Positions 13,719 through 26,412 of a DNA stretch of 64,000 bases are shown here, piece after piece. A model generated the notes under the pieces. The model was not told the origin of the DNA, made no database searches, and worked only from the letters and a program-made list of their open reading frames with translations. Each line of letters starts with the position of its first letter. The first letter of the stretch is position 1. Position numbers and translations under genes: made by a program. This DNA comes from Erpobdella octoculata (lineage: Eukaryota > Annelida > Clitellata > Hirudinida > Erpobdellidae): contig OZ022241.1 of the NCBI GenBank assembly GCA_963978895.1, positions 8,524,856-8,588,855 of the forward strand, read 5' to 3'.

Positions 13719-16700
13719 ATGTCTTTGGATTCATTTGATGTGATTGATGGCTTTGCCTCTTTGTCAAACAGACCAGTTACAGTTACTGGGTCCATGGCCC
13801 CCAGACCCTCGCCTCCAGATGAAAAAGAACTGGAAAAAAGATTTACAAAAGTTTTAGTATGTAATTTTTTTACTTTCGATTTCATTTATATGGAAATTAC
13901 ACATATTACAACATATGGATATTTTCTGATGTGAATAAAGATGTCCAAAACTTTTTTTTAAAAGAATTCAATGGATTTACCACCGGATAAAGTCAGATTG
14001 CTCAAAAGTTACGATGACAACAAGAAATGGGAATTAGTTCTTGATCAGGTGATCATGAAGTTTTTAACATTTTGTGTGTTTGAACCATAATTTAAAAACA
14101 ATAAAGTTCATGACCTCACCAAGATAAATAAATTATTTGAAATTTTGAATTATATCAGGAAAAAGTTACAGCCAAACAGCCGCCAGAATTTTATTTAAAG
14201 CAGCTTCGCCATCATCTAGATTCTGCTGGTCCAAAAATTCCTAAGGTCAGAATTTAATCAAACAGGGCTACAAATTTTGTTATCATATATTATTGCTTTA
14301 TTATTTTTTCTTACAAGCATTTCATAGTTATTTAAGTTGAATTATTTCAAATTATTATATTGGCATGGTAAATGTAATATCTTCTGGATCATATTTATCT
14401 GTGCATGAAATTTTTTTCAACAGAAGTTTTTGAATTTATTTGTGCATGTTTTGTTTAGTTTGTTTCAGTTTATTTGTTTGCTTTGAAAGCCAGTAGAGCA
14501 CAATCTTAAGGAGACTCCCTCGTTCGCCAGGCGCATAGCCAGAAGTTTTCGGGTGAGTTGAAGCAAGTCGTGGTTTTTTTCGTTCGTTTTTTATTCGTTT
14601 TAGTTGGTTCTATTTTGTAACTTTGATGTTTGGTCGTTATTCTGAGTTAAGTCTGCATGGTCTTGTCCTTCGTATCATTACTTGCTTTTTGGTTGTAAAT
14701 TAATTGTCAATATTTATTCAAGAGAAGAAAAGTTAGCGAATTGCGTGTTTGTGAAAATCTTGGATGTGTGTATGCATGTGATTGTGTGTGTGTGTGGGGG
14801 GGGGGTGCATGTGCCATGTAAGAGTGGCCATATTTATGAATTTCAGACATCGTAGAGAACTTCATTTTTTAACTGTTCATTGATTTATTCCATGTTGCAA
14901 ATTTTTCTTCCATATTAACATGTTGTCAGCTTATGTTAATGAGTTCTGTTTATAATGAAATTTCTTTTTCTGAAACTTTGCTTTTTATTTCGAACAGTTT
15001 TAATTTTAACCAAATTCCAGAAATTGAATGAATTTGTTGTACATTTTTACGTCGTTATGAATTGTAAACTTTTTTCTGCCTACTGTGTTGTTCTTTCTGC
15101 AAAATACTCTCACACTCTAAACTGAGGGATCGAGGTTTCATTTTTTTCTCACAACGACAGATCAGTGTGCATTGCTTGATTAACTCCAAATTCTTTAGCA
15201 TTATCACTTCTCTTTTAAATTGAGCAGCTTTCTTGTTGTAGGATTTTAAATTTCGATAATTATGAACTTGGGCTTTCGTGATAATTATGAACTTAGGTTT
15301 TCTGTGAGAGAGCTAAGAAATATTTGGTATTGTGTTCACTTCTAAATATTCTTGATTTCATCACATCTGAAAGATAATCATGCTTACTTTACTACTCACT
15401 GGCTTTTAATTCAATTCTACAATACCTTTGTCATTCGCTATAAATATGATGACATTTTTATAATAAGTCATTTATAAGTAAGTCACATTTTTAGGATTTG
15501 TAAATATCTTTTCATTACTCTAATTTTGATATTTCTGTGCACGAATTCCCAAACTGTGTGGGACATCTGAATCTTTGTATTGGTTCTGTGCATGCGTTTA
15601 TGTGTGGTTCGATATGTGCATCTTTGTATCATTGTATGAGTGCAATCCATGATTTGTTTACAATATGTGCATCTTTGTATCATTGTATGAGTGCAATCCA
15701 TGATTTGTTTACAATATGTGCATCTTGGTATCATTGTATGAGTGCAATCCATGATTTGTTTACAATATGTGCATCTTTGTATCATTGTATGAGTGCAATC
15801 CATGATTTGTTTACAATATGTGCATCTTTGTATCAGTTGTATGAGTGCATTTGATGATTTGTTTACGATATGTGCATCTTTGTATCAATTGTTTTGTTTT
15901 AATTTTTGTGTGAATGATTGAATGTGTTTTTATAAGAAAGATTTTATTGTAATTTTTTTTTAAACTTTGAATTAAACAGTTGAAAAAAAGCAACAGTGAT
16001 ATGACGTCGACTCAAGTTTTAAGAGATTTGGAGATTTCTTTGAGGACCAACAACATTCAGTGCGTTGAACTTTCTTGTTTTAAATTTTAATGGTTATTAA
16101 ATACATCAAATTCCATCGGTTTGCATCATGACGTGAATCATCAGCTGAAGTAATGCAGCTAATAATAATAATAATAAATGCAGCTAATAATAATAATAAA
16201 TGCAGCTAGTAATAATAATAAATGCAGCTAATAATAATAATAAATGCAGTTAATAATAATAATATAATAATAATCATGTGTTTACAATTTTGATCTGGTT
16301 TGATATATTGCTTTCTAATCCAATAATATTTATAAAAGTAAATAACAAAGAAGAAAGATTAGATCATAGTGGTTTTAATTTTTCATTCAATTTAACAAAT
16401 TTATTGCTGAATTTAAAGAAATGATAAATGCTTTATAAATTCTCTTCACCAGTTGGGTGAGAGACTTTCTCAGTGAACAACACAACGGATTGGATATCCT
16501 GGTTGCTTATCTTTCTTATGCCCTCTCCATCATGAGGTCAGAATTTCATTTATATAATATAAAATTAATTTAAAATTAATTCATTTATATAATATAAAAT
16601 TAATTTAAAATTAATTGGCTTAATATATTTCATCAGCTTTGAAGTGGCTTGAGTTTAATATTATAAAAGTTTTCATTATTTTATAGTTTTAAATGGGATT

Positions 16701-19700
16701 GCACTAACTTTTTTATTATTTTAATTAGGTTGCAGTTTAACTGGTAAGTGCCAGTTAGTGTAAATATTATAGCAGAAGTGACGTGATGATATTGTCATAT
16801 GAAAATATGCTAGACTTTCATTAACGAGTAAACAAACTTCAATAAATCAATAATAATAATAATAATCGGCGATCGAAGAATCCGATGTTACGTTACGTCA
16901 AATTTTTGATATAATGACGACAGGTCAGAGGTCATGTCAAACAGTTCGAGTGACCACGACAACCTGAGCAGTGCCGTCAATACTGCGTCGTCGATATCGA
17001 CCGTCACTCAGAGCAGAAGCTCATTCCTCGGCATCTCCGCGTCTTCCATGATGAGGAAAATGAAGCAATCGCACTCCAAACTCGGACTGGCGGATGCCAT
17101 CGATGACATCCACGTCGGAGTTCAGTGTCTGAGGGCGATTATGAACCACCAGGTCTGAATTTGTTTGTTTGGATGTTTGTTTGTTTGCATGTGTGGTTGA
17201 GGGATCTCAATGAGTTTACAGGTGGTTATAGACGTACGTTGGGAAAATAATTATTTCGTAATTGCTTCCGCTGTGCTCTGTTAAGTAATAATTGCAAAAA
17301 TGATCATTTGTTTTATTTGGATAAACATAATTATATTTCAGCATGGTTTCAACCTGGTCTTTCAACATAAAAATGCCATCAACTGCATTACTCTTAGTCT
17401 TAGTCATAAAAATTCACGGTTCGTGGCTTTTATTGTTTTTTTTAAAGTTATTCCGGTAAAATACTAAATTAAAAATAATAAATGAGAATAATAATTTAAT
17501 AATAAATTTAAATAAATTAAAATCTTACGTGTGCTCAGAACAAAAACTTTGGTACTCGAACTCCTCGCTGCCGTGTGCCTTGTCAGTGGAGGACACGAAA
17601 TTATCTTCAATGCCTTCGATAATTTCAAAGAAGTCAGTATTCAGCCAATTTTATTTTTAATAAAAAATTTATGAAATAATAAAAAAAACAGCAGCTGACC
17701 TAACCTGTCATCATGTCATGTCTGTGCTGTGATTTTATGGTTGGAATTGGTTACTTCTAGTTTTAAGGATGACCGACTGGTCAGAAGAATTTCGGTTGTC
17801 GCCATCATCATTGTTGTGTTCATTATCTTCATTTGAGATTTAATTCGAGCTAATATATAATATATCTCGTGCAGGTGTGTGGTGAGAAGAGAAGATTTGA
17901 AACACTAATGAGAAACTTTCTTCACTACGAAGAGTTCCATATCGATTTCATGGTTCAAATTATTTTTATTATTTGACGCATATTATTATTATTATTATTT
18001 ATTATAGTTATTATTATCAAGTAATTATACTAAAAATTATATATTTAGATGTGAGCCAAACTTGTATTTAATAGCTGGATTAATGTAAATGTGCATGAGT
18101 TTTTTAGTGTGTTTTCCCTCAAGCATACATACAGTCTTCAATGAGCATTACAGTATTTGCTAATGATAAACACTTGTTATTTCCAATATTTTTTATCTCT
18201 TGTTGCGTATCTTTAAATAGAAATAAATATTTTCATTGGAATTAGGTCGCCTGCATGCAGTTCATAAACATCGCTGTCCATTCTGTGGAAGACATTAACT
18301 ATCGGGTTCATCTTCAATACGAATTCACTCTTCTTGGCCTTGATCAATACCTTATTGTTTGTTTATTTATTTATTATTAAGCAATTATTTATATTTTTTA
18401 TTTTATTGTACATATATGTAATAATTTAAAAAAATTTATATATCAAATACGAATAAACATCTACAAGTTTTGAAGAGCCAAACTATTCCATTCACAGATC
18501 TCAATATCTACTTAAAACTGTTAAAATTAATGTAACAGAGAAGTTACAATAGCAACCAGTATGTACAATCGCAACCAGTATGTAACAGTAGCGAATATAC
18601 ATATTGTATACATCCCTTACTTTACCATCTCTACATGTCCAGGGCTCTAGAGGAGGTTAAAGTTGAGCTGTGTCATTGAGGAGATGAAGACACCAGATGA
18701 AATAAACTTTTTTTCATTTAGTGGGAAACATTAACATAAAAACACATTGCTGAACTTCATAGAAAGAAATAAGCTGTTATATTGTACTCGAAACATTCCA
18801 ATGAATAAATGTTTTGTAAATCCTTTTCTTATTGATTTATCTCTCAAGTTGAATGTTTTTGGTTTTTGAATTCTGTAAGACCAGTAATGGTAAATTTATA
18901 ACAATTTATATTTCATGTATGTTTTATGCATACTGGTTGTGTCTTACATTTCATTGAGAACGAAGTACCCATGTTCTAAAACTTGCTGGCTAAAAGAAAT
19001 TAGATTCTATCATCTATTTTAAATTTTGCAATTAAATGATTGGTTTTCCAGTAAAAAAAATTTCAGTTGAACAATTTTTTTTGCAATTATTTTTGTAATC
19101 CAGACGCTCGCGAGCACAGAAAGCGAGAGACTTCTAATCCAGGTAAATGCTTACCTGGATAACAGGATCGACGTTAAAGTCCTTCTGGAAGACTCGGACA
19201 CAAAAAACTCTGCTCTTGAACATTCCCTTGAAGTTGAAACTGAAATGTCTTTTGTGAGTTTTTTATATTTAAACGAATTGTATTTCTTTATAACAAGTTT
19301 TTGTTTATTTTTATATTTAATATTTAATTTACTGATTTAATTTGTTTGTCCATCATCATCGCCGTCAACGTTTATTTTCAAAATGTCACTTAGGAGTGGA
19401 CATTCACCCAATAAAAAGTTCTTCCCTGGTTGTGCTAAGCCAGGTTCGGGGCTGACGACAACCTTGGGCTAGGCAGACCTACATCCTTCCTATTTACACC
19501 ATCACACCAATACTGTTCTTTTTTGTTTTCATTTGTCTCTACAATATCTTTTTTTTTCTTCGAGCAAAAATCCAATCATCTGTTTGTTTTAGTGCTGCAG
19601 ATGTCTTAAACATTTCAATCTGCAACACATTTGATGTTGCCAGCTGCATAAGAAACTCCTAAAAAATTATTTCTAATTACAAATCAACACTGCTTAATTT

Positions 19701-20277
19701 GTTATTTTATTGGCCAAATATTTATCCGTATTCCTAGAGTCTTCATTGTCTTTTTTATATTTCTAGACAAAATCAGATTATTATAATAATAAGCTATTAA
19801 ATATTATAAACTATATTTTTTTTAAAGTTGAAAGAAGATATTATAAAGAAAGAAAATGATTGGTTGGCAAAAATAGGTCAGCTTTTTTTATTAATTTGTA
19901 ACCAATGAATGCTGATTATTGACTTTGTTTTTAGTTTTTTCTTGATTTTCATCTTTCAGTTGACCTTGAAAAGCAACTCACCGAATCAAGGTTGACCTTG
20001 GATTCCTACAAGGTTAGCACTGAAAGATTGTCTCATTGAGTTTCACTGGATTACTTTCATGAACATGTTGCTATTTCTCTTTTGATTTCTTCATTCAGGA
20101 AGCCAAGGAATCCGAATTGACTCTCCTACGGGGAAAACTAATGAGCACCAAAGGTTTGAACGAAGAAGAATTGAATCTCTGTGAGGCTCTTTATTTGATT
20201 TAAATTATTTTCACTGCGATTTATAAATTTGAATTTTTTAGCGCTCTGTTGATTTCATTCTCAAAGATTCACACCTG

Positions 20278-20313
<36 letters not shown>

Positions 20314-23300
20314 CCTTTTGTTACATTTTAGTAAGCCCAGCAGCACCGTCGACACAGTCTTTACTACCACCGCCACCACCGGCATTACTCATGCCACCGC
20401 CTCCTGCTCCACCACCTCCACCAGGTAGAGGAGGGGGAGGTATGATCCCACCACCACCCCCACCACTTTTACCGGGTGGAAAACTAATGCCTGGTTTGTA
20501 GTTGAATGATTATTTTCTTTTTAGTTCACAAAAACGCGGTATTTTAAAAAGTTTTTTTTTTAATATTTTATTTCGTATTATTCTTAGTTTTTCCCCTGTA
20601 AAATGGTTACAGTGGTATTACATTATTATATCTATAAAATGGTGAATGTGGTATTATATTATATCTATAAAATGGTTACAATGGGCGGAATGGGACAGGT
20701 GGAGAAGTCGGGTAAATGGCCATGCAATGTATGCAGAAAAGGTGTTGGCTCCAATTCTATTTGTTGTGTGGATTGTAAGAGTTGGATCCATAAAAGGTGC
20801 AGTGGCATTTTGGGTAGTTTGAAAGATCTTGTTGGCTTCCGTTGTAAGAGTTGTGTGGCTGGTGGTTCTGCTCAGGAAGAGTTGTTGGGTGAGGTTGAGG
20901 TTGAGCCAGGCGTAAAGGTGGAGTGTGTGACCAAGTTCTGTTACCTAGGTGACACATTAGGTGCAGGAGGAGGTGTAGAAGAGGCGGTGAGAGCTAGAGG
21001 GCGTTCTGCCTGGGCTAAATTCAAAGAGTTATCTCCTATCTTGACCACCCGTGGTGCATCCTTTCATGTGAAAGGAAAGGTGTATAGGGCATGTGTTCAA
21101 AGTATCTTTGTTTATGGCACTGAAACATGGTCTATGAAGGTGGAGAATCTAAGAAGTTTAGAAAGGGCAGAGCGTATGATGGTTAGATGGATGTGTGGTG
21201 TTTCTTTGAATGAACGTGCACGCAGTGTGGATTTGTATAGCCTTCTGAATGTTCCTTGTGTGGCTGATGTGGTGAGACGTGGAAGACTAAGGTGGTTTGG
21301 ACATTTGGAGCCTAAAAGTGCAGATGATTGGGTTTCGGCAATTAGAGATGTGGATGTTGTAGGAGTGAAAAGTAAAGGTAGAAGTAGGAAGACTTGGTGG
21401 GAATGTGTGAAGAAAGATATGGATGAGCTCGGCCTGAAGCGGCAGTCTGCCCTGGATCGTGAGTTATGGAGGGGCCTGATATGGAAAAACGTCCAACCCT
21501 AGCATAGCGTGGAATAGAGACGTTTCAAAAATAAATGATGATGATGATGATGATGATGATGACAATGATATTATATTATTATATCTATAAAAAGGTTACA
21601 GCGGTGTTATATTATATCTATAAAATGGTTACAATGGTATTATATTATTATATCTATAAAATGGTTACAGTATTATTATATTATTATATTTATAAAATGG
21701 TTACAGTGGTATTATATTATTATATCTATAAAATGGTTACAGTGGTATTATATTATTATATTTATAAAATGGTTACAGTGGTATTATATTATTATATCTA
21801 TAAAATGGTTACAGTGGTATTATATTATTATATTTATAAAATGGTTACAGTGGTATTATATTAATGTTAATTTCTTTCCAGCCGTCACAATTAAAAAAGT
21901 CCTGCAGCCTCGTTACCGCCTGCCGATATTAAACTGGGTGGCCATGAAACCCAACCAAGTTAACGGCACAATATTCGCTGAACTCGATGATGAAAAACTA
22001 TATAAGGTTTTTTATAATTTTTTTAAAAGTCAAATTGTAAAACTTAATGCTGGAAAGCGACGTTTCAGAAATAAGTGGTGATAATGATGAAAACTTTTAC
22101 TTCACTTTTAGTACATTTTTATAACACTTATGTTAACTTGCAAAGTTATCTGTCTGACAGTTTCTAATGGCTTTGTAAGGCACTTTTAATGATTCTATTT
22201 TTTAAATGCAGGTCTATTTATGGTGACATTACATTAAAATTTTATATCGATTTTATTGTCATTGCATGAAAAGTGCCAATCAAAAAAATATAAAACACAA
22301 GTCTCAATGCTGCACCGCAGACGATCGACTTTCACAAATTCGAAGAAGTATTTCGACTGGGCAACCTGGAATTGGTGTGCGACGACGTCGATGGAACTCC
22401 GAGGTCGGAAAGGAGATTCAGCCGTCGTCCGGAAGCTGTGACGCTACTCGAAGCAAACAGACTTCGAAACGTTGGTTGGTTGGAAGGAAATTATTATTTT
22501 TCATGCATGTCCCTGTTTTTATGGATTATATTATTCTAAATGTCCTTTTATTTAGTCATGCCATATAATATGGGGTACATTAGGTTTGTCCATGACTGTT
22601 ATGTAATATTATTGATTTAAGTAAATTTTTCGTGAAAGTGATTCGTTATTACTTATAGTTGTTGAAGTTTATTTTATACCGCATTGAACAATTTTCACAG
22701 CAATAACAAGAAGGAAGATAGAGCTAACAAACGAGTCTGTTGTCGTAGCAATACAAAAGTTGGTATTTGTTTTTTTTATTTTTAAATTTATTTTCCGTTA
22801 TATATTTGGCTTCGAGTTTAATTGTTGTTGACACATCGCATTGCTTCAACCAGCCTCGACTTGAACATGTTATCCTTGGAGAGGGTGGAAGCTCTCCTCC
22901 GAGTTCTTCCAACCGAACAGGAAATCAAAGCGTTCAAAGATTACGAAAGCGACAGGAAACCGATTGAAGTTTTATCAGACGAGGACAAGTTTCTATTATC
23001 GGTCGGAAGATGATTTTTGTAATTATTATCGGTTTGAAGATCATTTTTGTAATATTTTATCAGTCGGAAGATGATTTTTGTAATTATTATTGGTTTGAAG
23101 ATGATTTTTGTAATTATTATCGGTCGGAAGATGATTTTTGTAAATTGGTATCAAATGATTGTATATATTTGTTCTGTTACTATGTTTATTGTATATATAA
23201 TCTAATATTATATTGAATTTTATTGCATTTATTCTAGGATTTATTGAATTCTAAGATTATGTTTAATTTTATAGTATTCTAGGATTAGGTTTAATTTTGT

Positions 23301-26300
23301 TTTATTAATTCTAGGATTATGTTTAATTTTATTGTCTTAATTCTAAGATTAAATTTTAATTTTATTGTATTAATTCGAAGATTAAATTTAAATTTTATTG
23401 TATTAATTCTAAGATTATGTTTAATTTAATTTTATTAATTATATGATTATGTTTAATTTTATTGTATTAATTCTAAGATTAAATTTTAATTTTATTGTAT
23501 TATTTATTAAAAATTCAGCTGACAAAAGTTGAAAGGCTTGGACAGCGACTTAAAATAATGAGTTACATAGGAAATTTCTTCGATTGCAGTCAACATCTTC
23601 AACCGGTTTGTTTACATTTTCTTCATAATTGTCATCATCACTGCCACACTTTTGCATTTACTGTTTATATGATTGTGTATTTGCTTCTTTTTTTCATTCC
23701 AGCAAATCAACGCCATCATAGCTGCGTCCATGTCGATTAAAAACTCTCAGAAAATTAAAAAAGTCCTTGAGGTTATTATTATGATTTCAAATGTTTGTTT
23801 TTTATGTTTAATCATTATAAGTGCCTGGCATTGTACAAGAAAGCATGATTTCCATTACTTTGCTAAACATGAAACAGATGGGAGGCCACTGCTCAATGGT
23901 TCTTCATTCCAGTTACCCCCCCTGATGTTGGAGCCTCTGCATCAAACTTTAGACCAGGGGTGTCATCTGGTAATGACCCAGTGGACAAATTAACAATGTC
24001 ATTATTCTATATCTATTTATGTATCTGTGTGTGTGTGTGTGTGTGTATATATTTATATTGATTGTGTACTGCTTTGATGGAAGGCAACAAGTTGAAATTA
24101 TATGGATATTTGTACTCGATATTTTCTTTTTCAACTTTTATATCTTCTTTCACTGGTCCATAAAAATTCTAATTTAACTAAAACAACTCAAAAGTGCTGT
24201 TTTGCGATATTCGTATAATATAAGAAAATGTCGTATTTTCGTTGACTTTGTTTTCACTGGCTTGAAATCCTCCATTAAACAGATTGTACTTGCACTTGGT
24301 AATTACATGAATGGATGCAAAAGAGGCCCAGCGTACGGTTTCAAGCTGCAAAGTTTCGACGCCGTAAGTATCGATGCTTTTTTTATTATTATTATTTTAA
24401 AATTTTATATTTTAAGTTGAAATTGTTTCCTCGTAATTCACCTCAATATGATATCTCTTCAACTTCAACCGTTTCAGATCATCGACACGAAATCTGCATC
24501 GGACGAAAGGAGGCAGACACTCGTTCATTTCGTGGCTGCGACAATCCTCGATAAGTTCTCCGATCTTTGTAACTTCGACACGGAACTTCAGTGCGTCGAG
24601 AAAGCCTCCGCAGGTAATTTCCATCGTTTCAACTTAGTTTTTACTAGTCTTATCTTAGCTTGCTTCGCTTCGTGAGGTTAATCGGACTCATGAATCGAAC
24701 TATTTTTAATTTCCCAATTTTGAACACCTTCCCGTTATCCAATCATTCTGAAATTTTGCGCACATGTTCAATTTCGGTGATAGTATTTTTGTGAAATTTT
24801 GCGGATTTTTCCCACGGCTAGATTTAATTTAATTAAATATTTTCTATTTATAGTAAGTGTCGGATAATTGGGATAAGACTAATTTTTAAAAAGTGTTTTT
24901 AAATGCTTCACTTGTTAGTAATTATATTGGCAATATTCAAGTTGGTTATTTTGTTTCAATCTTCAATGTGGCTTGAGTCTACAGATTTCTAAACAAGAAA
25001 GAAGCATGCTTTGAGAAACTTTCTTAAACTATCAGTTGTTACTGGAGTTGTAACTGACATCTGGTGAAAGTCAATTCCATGCTTTGTGCTAAAAACTGGA
25101 GACTTTTAGTACCTGGCATTTTTGCATGCATATATTAGTTAACATGTTTGATTAGTTTTTATGTGAACCAGTCGCACTACGGAAAAGCAAATTAGTTCTT
25201 ACGAGTTTTAAACTAATCCACAATTAAATATCCGTAACTTGATTTCAAACTTTAACCTCTCAAATCCTCTCCCTCTCGGCAGTTTCTCTAGAAAACGTCA
25301 TGGCAGACATAAATGAACTTGAAAAAGGAATGCAACTCGTACTGAAAGAAAACGAAGGCTGGAAGAACCGCGATTCTCCGGCCGCACACATTCTTCGCGA
25401 TTTCCTCTCCAATGCCACCGACCAACTCAAAAAGCTTAAAGAAGATGGGGTCACAGCACAGGTGAGTGTTTCCATGCCTTCATATGATGTTTATTTGTTT
25501 CCATGCCTTCATATGATGTTTATTTGTTTCCATGCCTTCATATGATGTTTATTTCATTGGCTGGTTAATCTTTTATTAGTACCATTTGTTGAAAAGACCA
25601 TTTGAAATTGTGTTGTTTCTTTCCAGTCACACAATTGATAAATTGATAATAAATTCATTTGATAATTCATTTACGAAATTTGGTTTAGAAGAATAATTAA
25701 AGATTAGAGTTGCAGCATCTGCACAGTTTATAATTTGAGTTGTTTTGTTAAAAAGGGGGCTGTGTGGAAGACAGTCAAATAATCAGTACGTATTGACTGA
25801 ATGATGGATTGCTGTCACGTTTTGCAAGATTCAAAATGGCACTTATCGATAGATAATTGGTGCACCTCTTATATATATATATATATATATTTCGGTTCTT
25901 TCTGTTTGTTTACTTTTCTCGTTTTACTTTTGACCCTGAGGATGGCTGACATAGCTGAAACGGTCCGTCGGTCTGACAATAAAAGTTTAATGGAAAAGTT
26001 TTTGGCTAATTGTAGTCTCGAACAGAGAGTTTTGTGCCGAAAGGTCGAGAATTTGGCTCGAAAAGTTGTTTCTGCCAAATGGCGAGTTGTGTTTCTTAGA
26101 GCGTGTCTCAAAGATAAATTGATTCCACAGTTTATTCACAATATATATATATATATATATATTGTATGTGTTTATATCATAGGATACATACCAATCAGTT
26201 GTGGCATATTTCGGAGAGAGTATGAAGACAATGGTTCCATCAGCTTTCTTCTCTTTGTTTGTTAGATTTGCAAAAGCCTACAGGGTTTGTCATGATATTG

Positions 26301-26364
26301 TTTAGTACAATATTTATTTGTTATTATTGTTATTATATTATTATTATTATTATTATTATTGTTC

Positions 26365-26412
<48 letters not shown>

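Noticed and set aside
15483..15854. Cys/His-rich repeat proteins that look like zinc fingers
   Set aside because: 51-bp minisatellite in FMNL intron 3. Cys/His spacing follows the repeat and does not match a known finger.
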